Shown one piece after another: positions 24,932-39,300 of a stretch of 64,000 nucleotides of DNA. How positions within the stretch are numbered: position 1 is the stretch's first letter; every line of letters begins with the position of its first letter. Position numbers and translations under genes: made by a program. The notes beneath the pieces are model-generated. The model did no database searches. It was not told the DNA's origin and saw only the letters and a program-made list of their open reading frames with translations. This stretch comes from Apricaphanius iberus (taxonomy: Eukaryota > Chordata > Actinopteri > Cyprinodontiformes > Aphaniidae), in assembly GCA_028564705.1 (NCBI GenBank), contig JAPXFQ010002811.1, positions 2,108,001 through 2,172,000 of the forward strand. Reading direction: 5' to 3'.

Positions 24932-27900
24932 TCAGGACTTGATCTCAATGACTTTGATGAAAGGGAGTGGTTTGTTAGAGGAGGTGGATGGCCTCAGTGG
25001 TTTACTGTAAAAACAAGAGTGAGTTAAATCAATTGAATGAATCACTTTTACACTGAAAACAGCAGGAATAAAATGTTTAAGACATAAAATGAACAATAAG
25101 AAAAAAGAATTAAACATAAAATTTGAATAAACTTTTAATATTTTGGGATTGTTTATTTTTGCTTAATGCCAGAATAATGAGAGAACAAGCTTTTATGTAA
25201 TTCTGTTCCCCTTCCTTCTCCAGCCTAGATTTAGAGCTTTACAAACCTTAGTATATGGATAAATTAGTTAAAATGCTTTGGGTTATTGTTCTATAAGCTT
25301 ATGTTGGAATGTTGATCAATTTTTATCGACATAATTCAAAAAGTGTCTTATGAAATGATTTTTGTCATAAATTTGTACCTATGAAATGGAAGTCGTGGAC
25401 TAATAACCAGATGTTAATAGATTATACGATCCCAATAGACATTTAAGCATTAATTGAGAAGATGGCTTCAGTTCACCAATATTTTACAGGATTTTTTTAT
25501 GGTTCCAAGTAAAAGAAAAATTATTTATCAAAAGTCAAATGTTTTTTATTTGGATTGAAGTTTAACTGAATTGTGTCTTTGGTGATTTGGTATAAAATAC
25601 TTTTGGATTTCTTTTCCCTACTAAGCAAAGTAAAATAAAGATTTTTCCCCCCAATTTTTAGTGTCAGTTTCTGTTTCTTCAGTACAAAATTGATTTATTT
25701 TAAGAGTTTTTTTTATCAGATTATTAACATCTTTATTAAATTATGGAGTGTTCTGCTTTTGCAGAATTAAGAGGAAAAAATATGTTACCTGTACACAATC
25801 TGTTGGTTGCGCTCTGTTGACAGATAGGAGTTTGACCTTTGTCCTCCCAGGAAGTAGTCCATTTTGTCATGCATTTCCCGATTCTGCACAAACAAAAGAT
25901 TTTAGAGAATAATTACTTAGTGCAGTGCATCTTCTTTTTACAAAAACAAGCCTCCACTCTTTATATTGCCTTCGAAATTCCAAAGATGTTTTGCCTCTCA
26001 CCTCAGCCTCCAAGTATGCCACTTTCTCCTCCAGCTCATGGATCACACGGTCCCGCTCCTGGATCACCATGCGAGAGTTTTGAAGCTGTAGACAAGCAAA
26101 CAGAAGGACCAAACAGTGAGCAAACCCTGCACAAATATGAGCACGGAGACAGAGTGTTTGCCTCGCAGAGCCCAGCGTATGTGCTTCTCTCACCTGTTCG
26201 ATCATGTGTCTGACTTTCCTCTGTTGGCTTTTCAGCATGTCATCCAGATGGTGGATCTTTTCTTTGAGAATAGCTACCTCCTTCTCCAGCTGCTCAGCCC
26301 TAAAAATACACACACACTGTTACTGCACACTTTACTTCTCAGGGAATAATAAATAGCAGAAACACTTGCCTACAAAAGTATTCACACCCCTTCAACTTTT
26401 TCTGGTTTTATTACGTCATAACTACAAACTTTATGAGAAGTAAAGGAAGAAACAGCTAATTATTCGTGGTATCAGGTCTTGTTTTTGTTATTGTCTTTTT
26501 GCTAAAGAGAGGCTCAGTGACTTTGGAGGAGCTGCAGAGACCCAAAGCTCAGGAGGGAGAATTCTAGGAAATCTGGCCTTGAGAGGCAGGAATAAACCTA
26601 TAATTGAACAAAACTACAAGTTGTCTAGTTCACATCTTTTCTACAACCATGTAGTGAACACAACGAATATGTAGAAGATGCTTCTTTGGTCAGATGAGAC
26701 TAGAACACTAAAGTTTATGGTGTACATCCAAAACATTGATACTGAGTGGTGAAAAAAGACAAAGATAAGGACAATGTTCAGAGGTAAAGGGATGATGGCT
26801 GGGGATAAAACCTGCTAACGGCTGTGAAGAACTTAAGACTTGGGTGGAGTTTCACCTTCCAGCGGGACAACTGTGACTTCTCAAGTCAGTTGTTGCCACT
26901 GGATTTTTGTTTAAAGAGAATTACTGTAAAAATGGCAGCTTTCAGATTTTTATTTAGCAAAAATTTTTTTTAAATTCATAATTTTTCGTACACTTTACAA
27001 TTATACACTACTTTGTTCGTCTACTAGATAATACCCCATTGAAATACATTCAAGCTTGATGTTTAAACATGACATAATATGAAAAAAAGTTAAAGGTGAA
27101 AGAGTACATTTGTAATGCACTGTATATGTTGTGCTGTGTGAATTTCTGTATAAGCTGACCTCTGCTGCCCCTGGTGGCCTTCCTCTCTGATCTTCCGCAG
27201 CTCGCGTAGTTCGTCCTCACGGCTGCGGATGGTCTCCCTCAAGGTGGCGCTCTCCTGCTCCATCCCTCCCAGCAGTCTCTGGAGATCTTCAATGCGCATG
27301 TCTTTCTTCTCACCGTCTTCCTCTGTAACCCTAAGCTTCTCCTCTGTGTCACTCAAACACTCTCTAAGCCTGCTGCCTTCAGCCTAAATAAATAAGACAG
27401 AGAGTCAATGATTTTTTTTTTTTTTTTAGATGATGAGATGAATAATGAGGGGTAATAACCTCTGCCCATATATGTTACCTGCAGTCTCTCTTTCTCCTCC
27501 TGGTGCTTCTTTTCTGCCTCCTGCAGCTGTGCATACAAGCGCTTGCTGACTTCTCTCAGCTTTTCTCTTTCTGCTTCTTCATATGCGTCCTGTAGATATT
27601 CATCAAACTCTTAGCTTTGCAACACTACGGTTGGATGCATACTTTTATGATGACCTGATAAAAACTGTTTTCGTTTCACCCAACCACTGATGGGGTTGCC
27701 TGCCATAAAGAAAGCGGGTGTGTCTGCTGGAACAATTAGCCTGCAAAAGTTTCCCTCTTGTTTTTGCAGCATGTACTGTACTGAATACTATGGCTATGTG
27801 GTGTGACTCACAGATACTAACTACTATAACAGGGATGTAAACACAGAGAGCTTTGTTTTGGGTCTACAAAATGCGGATGGCACACAGACGGTTGTGGAGC

Positions 27901-30900
27901 TGAAATAATGTGTGGCATAAAGACAAAACAGGAAACGTATTTTAGTTTAAAGCATCTGTGGAATGAAGAGGGCTTGGAAACAACACGTGCAATGGGAGGA
28001 ACAGAGCGCGCTTTAACTGTATTTTTCACACACCCTGGGGGAATATAGGGGAACATTTATGCTTTCACATATATTCTTTCTGTTCTTTTTCCCACATACA
28101 GTAAAACCTATCTGTGCCTCTGGGTACGGATTGCTTTACACAATGTTCCGTGAACTGAAGATACAAATGAGAGATTCAATATGCACGCCTAAAAGCCTCA
28201 CACGAATGAAAAGTAAGAAGAAAAGCAGCTAGATTAGAGTTGGTCAACATTTTTTTATTCTGCTCACCTGCCCGTCGGTTGTTGATCCAGTTTTGGGAGC
28301 AGACAATCCATTCTTTCTGAATGGGATGCCGACCTTCCACCCGTTTGTGTGCGGCTGGAAAAAGAAAAGGAGGAAGTCAGCAGGGAAAGAATGAACCACG
28401 GCGGGAATTATAATAGGGGTGAAAGGAAATGCCATGAAGCACAGGATGAGAGGTAGAAAATAAAAGGCCAGTACACAACAAAACTTGGCTACCTTGGTTT
28501 TGGCCGCCATCTGCTCCCTCAGGTTCTTCAGACAGTATCTCACCTGCAACAAGCACAGTCACACTGTGAGTGTTGGAAATGTTGATGAGGTAAAAACACT
28601 AACTCCATATGTTGCGTTAGAAATTATGCAATTACATGAATATCAGCACAGAGATATAAGAAACTCTTTAAAAGTCTCTCTATAACACGTTGAGACATTC
28701 CTGGTTTTTTTGGCTGTGAAAGAGCATAATCTAAGCAGGAAGGGAGAATAAGAAATGTGTGTGATTGAAGGTTTAAATAGATTTAGTGGATTAGACCTCA
28801 CAGTCTGTTTTTGCATTAATTACATTTTCAGTGATTTAATCTCTGACTCTTTGAGAAATTACATGACATTTTATGTCCTTTGATCTTTTGTTTGCCTGAC
28901 TGACTGCAAGTCAAGATAAACTTTATTATTGCTGCGACCTGGATCTAGTATAGTGTAATAAAAGACATGAAGGCAAATATCTTGTTTTGGTTGTTTTTTT
29001 TGCAGATTTGTCACTGAACAGCTTATAATTTTTGCCTCCAAACTTGCTCTCTTTATCCTCCTTAGTTTTCCATCTGGTTGGCCAACTTTAGTAAATCTCA
29101 GTGTTAAGCTAAGGAGCTATATCCTCTAGGATACACACATAGGGACTGCTGTTTTAACTAGGCTAGCCAGGCTAACCATGCTAATCTGTAACTTTGAAGG
29201 CTAAAGCCATCCCTGCTGTAATTCTTCTTTATCTTTGTTTTGAAAATGTTTCATAGTAATTGCTCTGTAATGCTGCCTCAACTTCTAATATAAATAACCA
29301 GGATAGAGAAAGTCCTTTCAGGACACTTAACGCATAGATCTAGTTCAAATCTGACTGGATCTAATTAGGCACAGTATGGAAATCCTTTTTGAATGTAGTG
29401 AGGTAAACCCATTTAATTTCCCCCTGAAATTTACTGCAGTTCAGATAGAAAACACAACAAAGATACTCCAGCAAATGTCTCAGGATCACAATTGGATAAT
29501 AATATTTTGTCGCATTACTAATTTGCTTTGGATTTTTATCTTTTATTCTTGAACATGCTCACTTTAGACTCCAATTTATCTGAGCAGGAAATTAGTAAAT
29601 GGAGATAAAACAAGGAAGAAGAGAGCAGTATGTGAGCCAGAGGGATTATTTACATGATTGAAACATGCAAAGATAATCCAGGAAAAATGCTGACTGACAG
29701 CAGTGTGGTTATATTAGGTAATAAATAAGTTAGTCAGGAACAATATTATAGTTCAGACACTGACCTCCTGTATCTGTGAAACTTCGTCTGAAAGCATCTT
29801 CAGGTTCTCTTCTTGCTTCTGCTGTTCGTGTTTGCGGGCTTCCAGATAAACCTAACACAAAGAGCCACATCGGTATCACACACCAGAGCCAATTTAAACA
29901 CCTTTACCTGCACCAGACGTCCGTATATTGCCTACACCTACCTTGATGATCTCCACTTGCTCCTTATTGGGCTTCACTGGGTTGGGGTGCGAGGCTGTCC
30001 TCTCGTTGGCCGGCTGTACCAGAGCGAAAGCGCGTCCAATTGGCTGCAGATCAGCAAGCAAGAGCAGGTTGAGAGCGTGAGCATTTTCCCACAACTGTTA
30101 AATCCAAGCCTCATCAGGAGGAGGAGTTGTTTGTGATCAACATTCCAACATTGGATGCTAAATAATCGTTGTGTAACATTGGTCTGGAATGTTGGCACTA
30201 GTGATGTAATTAAGCTGTTAACTGGTTGAAAGGGGGAACACACTGTTCCGTCATGAGGAAACTATCCCTGTGTCGTTATTGTGCGCCTGCATCATAATGA
30301 GGCCAGAGACATTTAGTAGAAATCTCTATGGAGACCAGCCCATAAACATCTGCTGGTGTCCTAAGAATGGGTGGACAACAGACCGCAAGCAGAGAGAGAA
30401 AGAGAGAGAGAGCAGGAATGTTACGCAACCTCACTGCTGTAGTCATCCCCTTTGGCTCTGGTCAAACAAAACTTGTCATAAGATCTGCAGGCTGCATATA
30501 AAGTAGTCTAATAAAAGCTGGATGGCTTCTGAGACATTATTATAACCAATACTTACACTCTGTGTGCAAGAATGCAACATGATAGATAACACCCACTCTG
30601 AGCTAATTCCTCGGGGTCACTGGGAGCTTCATGTAAGGTGTCAGGTTCAAAATATAGACTTCATGACTAATCTCCCTGTATGTTCATTCATGTGTATGTG
30701 GAAATTCTGTGCAAACAACTTTTACAGTGTAGGCATGCAAAAAGTGTAAAATATATTCTGTCTTGATTTTTCTATTTTGAACAAACCTCAAAAAGATGTC
30801 TGAGTCTGCCTTTTTAAAAAAATATAATTAGTCAACTATGACATTCACAAAAAAGCCGACCTAAGCGAAAGCGGGTAAAATCTATGTGAATATAAAAACA

Positions 30901-33900
30901 CTACATCTAAAACAATCAGCGTTTCCGGATCAATTCTCCCGGGGTATGAGTCCCAGAATGTATCTTTCACACCCTGGTAAAATACCCAGGCACACTTTAC
31001 GACCAATAAACAGCATGGACCTGGTCTGACAGGTTATAAATAAGATACAAAATGTACGATAAAGGTTAAGACCCTCTAAAATATCTAATATATCCAAACA
31101 AGGAACTCTAGAAGATTGCAAGTAAGCCAAAAAGTCGGGATCACCTCTAGATAAGTATATAGTTTATTTAAAAAATCGTATTGTAGTGAGGCTTACTTGA
31201 AGTCAGTGATTTACACCTCATATCCAACAGGAAAGACTTTCAAATATGAAAATAACCTTTTTTTATATACTGATCTTGTTATCCATTTTGACTTTATGTC
31301 CATCAGTGCTTCTGTCTTACACAAGAACTACCAGTCATGGCTTTCTCCTCACTACTCAAGCCACATAGTTTTATTCTCTTGGGTGGGTTCTGCTTTTTAT
31401 CTAGTATCCAAAGTGTTTCTCATCTGCAGGAAATTTCTTACCTTATCTCTGTGCTGCTCCGCGCTCTGGTTCGCCTCTTTCTGGTCGTGGAGCGTGAGCC
31501 GCAGCCGTCTACAACCCTCCTGAAAACGATATGATTTGAAAGAGTCCGTTATGTGATGAGGAGTTTGTTTGAGGGTTATTTTCAGGAGGAGGAGAAGAAA
31601 TGGGGAAAAAGAAGAGGAGGAGAGAATGAGTCATATACACACAGGGTGGGAGAAAGTGGGCAGCAACCAGTACAAGACTGGGAACGAGCGTCAGTACGAA
31701 AGCAAAACTTTTTCCAGCCCCGCACAGAGACAGATTGTTTGATTTAAATTGTGCGCTGCGGACGTCAGAGGGACTTAGGCGAAAACCCACCAGACGCTCA
31801 CAGCCAGCTGGAAGCAGAGGCTGGATTTCAGGGAAAAAAACTTTTTTGTGGAGTAAAACAGACTCTTTCCATGGCAACAAATCCTTCCAGTAGCCATAAA
31901 CAATCTGGCAATGGAATAAAATAAGTGAGAGAATGAAGCCTGAGGAAGAAATGCTCACAAAAATGCTGAATGAAACTACAATTAACAACAATTTGACAAT
32001 GATTCTATGTTATTTTTTAAATTAAAGTACAGAACTGTGTTATTAGGAACCATTTCAACTAAACAAAGCTTGAATAACCAATGATTTACTGCAGTCTGTG
32101 GTGTTACTACAGTTTTAATATAGTAAAACTGCAAAGATCAATATCTTTGAGAGCATCTGGAGTTCAGCACTCAGATAGTTTACATCTAGTTTAAAGTCAC
32201 AGTCTGCTTCAGTGAATGTTAATGGAAAAATGGCAACATCTGCCCTACTGGATGATTTTTCTCAAAGATCAGTTCTTATTCTTTTTTATTTGCAATGAAC
32301 ATGCTTCCAGTAGTAAACCACTGTTAAGCAGATACTATGCAACTTAACCTTAAAAGTCCAGCACGAGATGCAGCGTCTTTTGGGACTGAACTTAATATCT
32401 GGATAGCAATCACCTTTTAAGATTTAAAGACGGCCAAACAGAAATATAACATTTGCAATCCGAAGGCGTTAATTCGGGTCTCAGTTTAAACCCTTTGCTA
32501 AATACGTAACACCACGTGTCTTCATGCCCGGACTACAATGCTCAATAGATTTGGTTTAGCCAGTCTGTGCGGTTTCATCTGCAAACAAATTCTAGATAAA
32601 CCTGATTCAATGTTGTTAGACTAGATGCCTGTCAAGTCTGAAGTCAAATTTCATAATTGATTATTCGTTGATAAGACATCACCTTATCATCGTAGAGCTC
32701 CAACACCAGCTGCTTCTCTTGTCAAACCAGTTATTTGAGGTGGAAAGCTAAACAAGCTCTTTCAACAATGTCTGTTTTTTTCTTTTCTTTGTTTTTAACT
32801 TGTTTTTGATCTTTTATTAGTTTTATGTGCTAGAAATTCTTGATCTTAACCTGAGCGGCACCTTAAGCTGCTAAACAAACCAAAGATTTGATTTGACTAA
32901 ATAATCTAAAAAATGTATTTTACATTTTGAAGGTGTCCAACCTGCAGTAAAAGGAGTGTAAAATAAACTCCTTTAGCGGGAAATATCTGGAACAGGATGT
33001 TACTGGGTGGGAGTTTTCCAGCACAAGGGAAGCCTCCGTTTGAGTGTTCCTTGGTCAACGCCAATGGTAAACTCTGCGGATGTGAGGTAAGAGGTCACAG
33101 ACATTACATAAGTGTCTCTAGCCAATGCTGTAAGTTCTGTTTGTTGGGTTGCCTTTTTTTTCTATTCATAATCAAAGAAAAATTTAAATGTGCAACAAAA
33201 AATGTCAGAACTTTGAAATGCAAACACGGATACAGAGCCTCATTAACAGTGTAACTCATGTGCTAAAGGAAAATGAGAGGAATGTTGTACTTTAAACTTC
33301 ATCTGTGTGCGCTTAAAGTGAAACTATGAGGAACCTCCTGCTGGTCATGTTTAACTATTTTTGGATTTGCAGTTTATTTCTCAGGGCCTGAACTTGTTTT
33401 CTGCAGCAAAGGCAGCCAAGCTTTGTCCTGCTTTCATTGTTATAACAGACTTACATAAAAACAATGCTTCTCCAGCTGAGAGAACAGTCTAAAGTTCAGT
33501 TTTTTCTTCCAGAACCTAAAAAGAAGACTAGATCAAGGATCAGGAATGTCTTTCATATAAAGGTGGGACTATTGTAATAGCAGTATTAGTCTGAATATAA
33601 ATCAATTACCGTATGACTTTGAAGTTAGAAACAGGTTAAATATCCAAACAGACAGAAACATATTTATTGTCTCCAAACTGAACAGATAGTTTCCTTAACA
33701 CAGTTTTATCTTCTGATGCGCTTAACTTTTAAAGTGCTGCAGATCATACTTTTCATTTGTTGGATATCATGCAGGTAAAGTGAACGTGAGGAAAGTATAC
33801 ATGTGGTAAGTGGAAGTATGCAAACTATGAAAAACTTTATTTGGCATACCGATTAAATTCAATTAGTCGTTCAGACAAATATCAACTCAACAACTCAGTC

Positions 33901-36900
33901 AATTCTATACGTCATTTATTTAGATAGTGAAGATGGCTTACTGGAGTTCAAACTGGATCAGGAAGTGGGAAATAGGGGATCAAAGTGATTCTGAATGTTG
34001 TTTTTTAGAGTGGGCAGAGATTTCTTTTGTTGTGGCCAAGCAGTACTTAATAAAAATTCACTTTATATTCAGTTAAGTGTAAACTGTGAATATCAGTGTG
34101 GCTTTGAAGGGAAACGCCGCTGTCTCTTGATTTTAGCCAGACAGGTGGAAACTAATGAGGCCTCGTTTCATAATAGAAAGCCATCATAAAAGATAAGCTG
34201 TTTGCAGAGCCTTTCAATTTTGTGCTTATCTGTTCAAAGCTAACAGCAATAAAAGGAAAGATACTGAGAGGTGAATTTAAAAGGGAAATTTAGGAGTAAA
34301 AAAGACATGAAAAAAAAAACAAGCGTCTGGATAAACAGGGTCAATGAAAACCAACAAACATCCAGCTAAGAGAAAAAAGATTCTCCAACTGTTAAACAGT
34401 CTTTCCTCTCACACTGCAGACTGAGAGGAAAAGCCTTCTCTGAAAGCTCCGACGAGGTGCACTGATGAGGCCAGGAGAACAGAGGAAGGGTTTGAGAAAC
34501 AGGGAACAGTAGGAGAGTTGTTAAGAAGGAATGCATCATTGTACAATTTCCACAGTTCCTGGCACACAGGAGTCCGTTAATCCTCATTCTGGGGCGAGCT
34601 ATTTACACGGTAGCCTCCCTGTCTGCTCTTTCTTTTCATTACCACGGCCGTGGAAAAATGCTGTCGATCCCTCAGCTGTAATACTAGCCATCCGGTAAAA
34701 TTAGACAAAAGAGAGCAGTCGTACGGGACCAGCTGACGCTTAAACATGAACACAAGCTGAGCGCATTAGCTTCTGGCCACTGACAGAAACATGAACCTGA
34801 GCTCACATACAGAGTCCACACAGCCCGCTCTACCATAAGGACAAAAGATTGGGACACGCCGAAAGGAAATGCGGATGCTTTTGTTTTGGATTCAAACACG
34901 AGGAGGGATGTAAACCATCCGATGTAAACATGCTGCGGGGCGGGCGAGACGCCTGGGAATGTACCCGGTAAACTAAACTTCTGAAGAACTCTATTGCATA
35001 CACAAACATGGCAGAAACAAAAAGGTTTAATCTTCTGACTTTGTGCCTACAGGTGCAGATCCTGCATACCACAAAGAATACCACAAGAGGTTTTGTCTGC
35101 ACACACCATTATGCATTAAAACTTTTGTTTCTCCCGGGCATTCATGTTGAACAGATGTCACTTTTGTCTTTGGTCCAACAGCAATATAAACCTCAGCTCT
35201 GAGAGAACAGGTGTGAGCTGACAGATCAGCCGAAGGTTAAATAATTATCATTCCAGATTAGTTCGTTTCTGCACAGATCGTTCAACCAAAGGTTTGGTGC
35301 GATACTCAAAGACTGCTCTTCTTCTCCGGTGATGATTAATTATGACATTGCTTGAGCATCGGGACATTTTTCTCATCCAATTAAAATATTATCAAACTTC
35401 TAAGTTATTTCTAATATGAGGAAATACTTGATTAAAGGGTAAGTAAACTCCAGCACCAACTTTCAAGGCCTGATAACAACTCAAGCTTTATTCTGGCAAT
35501 GCCAGTCTTGTCAGTAAAATAAATACTGTGGTTAACACACCCAGCTTTAGCTGACAAAGTGCACTTAAGGCTATAGATCAAGTCTTTGAGGGCCCTAAAC
35601 CTCTCAAAGGTTGACTGGAATCAGCCAATTTTCAGCTTGATCAGCCAGTCAGAAAATGAAAAGTCCAAACAGTGAATGCACAACCAGGTCGCAATAACAA
35701 CAACCCTCTTTGGCGTGGTTGCAGTTACTGACGGAAGAAGACCAATCAGACATTATTATCATCAGAGAGGTGTTTATTATCTCAGATGAAACACAGAGTT
35801 GAAAGAAGCTATTTAAAACGGAATCAGTAGTTTCTTCGTCATGCTGAGAAATGTCTGCATTTCCCTTGAACTACATGAGCGCGAGAGAGAGTGAGACACT
35901 CATTAGATAACAGAAGGGAAAAATACGTACGGAAAAGCTGGTCTGTTTTATCCTTCTAAGACAGTGTTTCTCAACTGGGGATCAGCAAACGCCTAGTGGT
36001 CTGTGATGGAGTTGCAAGGGCTCCTTGATAATCAATTATATATATAATTTTAAAAGATCCTCTGACATTTATATAATATTGTTTTACTCAGATATGACCG
36101 AGACCTTTACCTACCTAAACTACATAAGTATAATATCATGAAAAAGATGATTTATTTGTTTTACATTAAATCATCTAAGACATCATTTTTGATTTAATAA
36201 GAAATTATTGTATTAGAGGTAAAGCTATTTTATAACCTTTTACAAACTCCAAAATATATTTTGAATGAAATTTGCATGTAATCTCAATAAATAGATTTTA
36301 AAAGAGAGATTAGAGGCAGCTAAAATCTATTTGTGCGCTATTTTACATCTACTTCCATTAAAACAGTGACATGTTGTGAAAACTCTGTGATTTCATTAAA
36401 TTTACTCAAAATAACATACAAATTACAGTAGTATACTACAAATATATTGTTTTAGATGTTTACTGTTAATTTTACAGTAATATGCTAGGGGAATTAACAG
36501 AGCAGCATTAGCAGTTTTATTTTCTTACAAAATCCAGATTGGTAATCTGATCTAAAATAAATGCAAGGTATTTTATTTTTTATCTTATTAATAATGTCAC
36601 TTATTAATACTGTCACAGGATTTGAAAAGTCACAATGTTATTGTTGTAAATGGTTTTTTTGTCTGACTGATGCACACACTAAAGCACTGGATGTATGTTT
36701 ATTTTATAGGGAAACGTTGAGCAGGGCGGTTACGCAGAAAGCTGGGTTGTTTGTTCCAGTGTTGCCATCAGGTGACACTCTAAATCATTTATAATACACA
36801 GAAAAAGTACTTCCATCATGGCTCTGAGTCACAGAGCAAAAGCCGTGGGATGAGGACAACTCCACAATGACATGCAGATACTTATAATTTAACAACCCTC

Positions 36901-39000
36901 CTAAAATCCACACTTTCTTAATAAACCAGGTGTGTTGTGGCATATTTCAGACCCATGTCATGTCTAAATGTAAGTCATGTGTGGCCCATTCCCAGCCACT
37001 GATGTCAGTGTCTCCTTACAAATAATGAGGAAAGACATGGGGAATGTGCTCAGCAGGGAAGTTACCACAACTGAAGGAACAATTGTGTGATTATTTAAAA
37101 AGTGCCTCCACAAACCAAAAAAGGAAACTTGTAAGTGGCAGTTTTAAACTATATAATATAAATCACTAAGAATAACATTGGAGAACATTTGGTTCTAAAG
37201 TTTATGCCGATTGTTCCATTTGTTGTTTGCCTCCTGGCCATGACAACATTTACTGAACAACTCTGTTTGCCACTGTACATCAGGTTCTTCTAAAATGTTC
37301 TCCCATAATTGTCCCTCATCACCATTTAATAACATTTCAGCTCAGCAAAGCCCTTAGGAGGTGAAACTACATTAATCTACCTTACTTTGAATAAACACAT
37401 TAGACATCAGATATGTAAATACTGAAAAATTGAGAATATTTGCGTGCTGAATTTAACTTTGATAAGAGTGGACGTGTCTTCTGTGTGACGTTGATGCAAA
37501 GTTGCGTTTTTTAAAAACTAATGACTGATAGATTAAACACGGCCTGAATAAACAGAGGGTTTATTGGAGCTGTACACATTCTTCTGTGCAGTTTATCGGT
37601 TTATTAGGTATGCGAGAGGTGCTGCCCTTTTTACACTTTGACCTTTCTGTTAGGTGCACATTTGCACGGAAGGTGATAGGCTGTCACTCTAGACCGCATG
37701 ACAGAAATGAGAGGCTTGATCTTTAAGTGGGTTACATCTTTTAGCCCAACTTAGTTGAGAGGGTTTATGAAGTGCGGCCTGATGGGAACTCCGGAGCAAA
37801 GCGCTGAGGTGGAAGGTAGAGGGTGAATGTGTCATGTTGCTCTGCAACCTGGTAAAACAAAGAGCTGGTGAACAGTGCGCTTTTTCAGGTGAGGTGAATG
37901 ATTAAACAAGAGTCTCAAACACTGATAGCCCAATCAGCAACAATTATTTCATAAGATGTTGCCCTGGGTGCTGTCGGGACACAAAAAAACTGAAAATAAA
38001 TTGCTTGAAATGCTCCTTTTAGATATATTTACAAATAAAAAGTTTTAGGTTAATTTTAAATGTTTTAATAAATCTCTGTTCAGTATAGAACAATCCAGTC
38101 CTGGCCAGTCTCAGTTTTATAGATTTATTTTATAGAGTTACTTAAATAAGGGGAGTTTGAACATGGTCTAAATTCTTGCCTTTAATATGAATCTTATGGT
38201 TTACATGATGTACAGCTATGTGTTTTTAACACAAAGAGGCACCCACTTCTGTTCAGCTGGAAATTAACAGAAAAAAACAAAACACAACTGCTCCCTGACA
38301 CAAAGGCGCTCTGGGCAAAGAACCATTTTGCCCATAGTAGGAACATGCTTCTTTGCACAAATGCAATAAAGCAAAAAATGCAAATTAATAAAGCCCCCTG
38401 ACACAGTGCCGTCCTAGTTAAAGAGCAAATTGCTGCCAACTAAAACCCTGACTAAAGTCACAGAATTTGCTGCTTTGCATAAACACAGCAAAAGAGAAGT
38501 TAGAAACAAAGAACGCTTTTCAATCTGTCTTTGCACAGGTGGTGGACAAAGTGCACTACCTTAGCTGCCTTCTCTGTCTGTCACAACTGCTTGGAGGTGT
38601 AAGCCCTTACATGATGTGACCAGAAGGCGCCTGTCACAGACACAGATGTTACCTGGACTAATTCTGACCTGCTGTCTATGAGAGTGTCTTCAGGAGAAGG
38701 GGGGGGGGGGCTAATACTTTAATTACTTTAGAGACTCTTAGTAAATGCAGCACTTAGAGCAGATGAAGGCAGCTGCCCTCATGAAACATCATAAAGACAT
38801 GTTGTTAAAAAGAAAAAGCAGTAAAAGGAGGAAAAAACATTAAAAAGGAAGTTTTCAAAGTTTTCCAGAAGGTATAAAAAAATATACTGGAAACTGTTCT
38901 CTACAATGACTTCAAAATACAAATATTTAAAGGAACTTACAGTGTAGTCATTGTTTCTGATGTCTTCAATCGTGCATAGACTCCTGGTCACTCCGTTCAT
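24932..39000 (-). CDS. tuft1: Tuftelin (tuft1), complete, 12 coding exons
   Basis: Exons in transcript order: 39000-38941, 31519-31442, 30043-29942, 29851-29765, 28543-28493, 28354-28268, 27589-27479, 27383-27160, 26299-26194, 26085-26002, 25883-25789 and 25004-24932. They give 385 residues with every phase closing (human 390). The start MNG..WCT/SLCT and the RLRLTL, EIIKVYL, CLKNLRE and C-terminal KPLPFIKVIEIKS blocks match human tuftelin. The best block is EKEVAILKEKIHHLDDMLKS followed by QQRKVRHMIEQ, almost unchanged. The centre (exons 7-10) is a coiled coil. Tuftelin was described from enamel and is expressed in many tissues; it binds TUIP11 and is linked to hypoxia and cytoskeletal or keratin organisation. 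Intron 1 spans about 7.4 kb; an intron between exons 8 and 9 carries a Tc1 remnant. Human TUFT1 also lies next to CGN in the same orientation. Confidence 0.97.
26364..27125 (+). mobile_element. Tc1-like remnant in a tuft1 intron
   Basis: Ends CTACAAAAGTATTCACACCC on the left and TTGTAATGCACTGTATA on the right are mutated inverted partners of a fish Tc1 family. The plus strand retains LLWSDETRTLKF, the first catalytic Asp region, and a decayed SPSSGTT piece. About half the element is deleted. Its right end is only about 35 bases from the splice donor of tuft1 exon 8. Sister remnants sit at 57540-57785 and 62200-62655. Confidence 0.78.
31531..38940. other. Intron 1 of tuft1
   Basis: This 7.4-kb intron is mostly AT-rich, unremarkable DNA with no additional exon that I can support. 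It has a poly-G run of about a dozen bases near 38699-38710 and a possible hAT-like scrap at 35955-36055. Reading frames here lack splice structure. Confidence 0.45.
35955..36055. repeat. hAT-like (Charlie/MER-type) scrap
   Basis: The text CAGTGTTTCTCAACTGGGG followed by a CAGCAAACGCCTAGTGGTC-like stretch looks like the terminus of a hAT element family found across vertebrates. No second end or duplication is visible. Confidence 0.35.
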
Positions 39001-39300
39001 CTTCCTGTCAGGTTCAATAAATACCACACAAAGAAATAAATAGATAAATAAATAAATGAACTGCGCTGTCTCCCGGTGGACCGTCCACAGTAGCTGCTCA
39101 GTGTCTCTCTGTCCAACCCACGCCTCTGCCTGTCTGCTCTTCTCAGGAATAACTTTTCTCTGCCCGTCACTGTGGGAGTGAACAACAAAACCAAACAGAC
39201 CCGCCTACAAAACGGACCGAAACACCCAAATAGGGAACAGGAGAGAAAGAAAAAAAACTGGGATTGACTCGAAGGGGGTGGGTCAGACACACGTCAGTGA
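39001..39300 (-). promoter_or_regulatory. Probable 5' UTR and promoter of tuft1
   Basis: The tuft1 start codon is at 39000. An in-frame ATG further upstream at 39027 lacks conservation with human tuftelin, which starts MNG. Mixed-composition sequence to about 39300 is the likely first-exon/promoter segment. No TATA box is clear. Confidence 0.4.

Noticed and set aside
31509..31991. A 160-codon minus-strand ORF next to tuft1 exon 2
   Set aside because: It is intron upstream of the exon 2 acceptor and only touches the exon. Its composition is not protein-like and human tuftelin has no counterpart.
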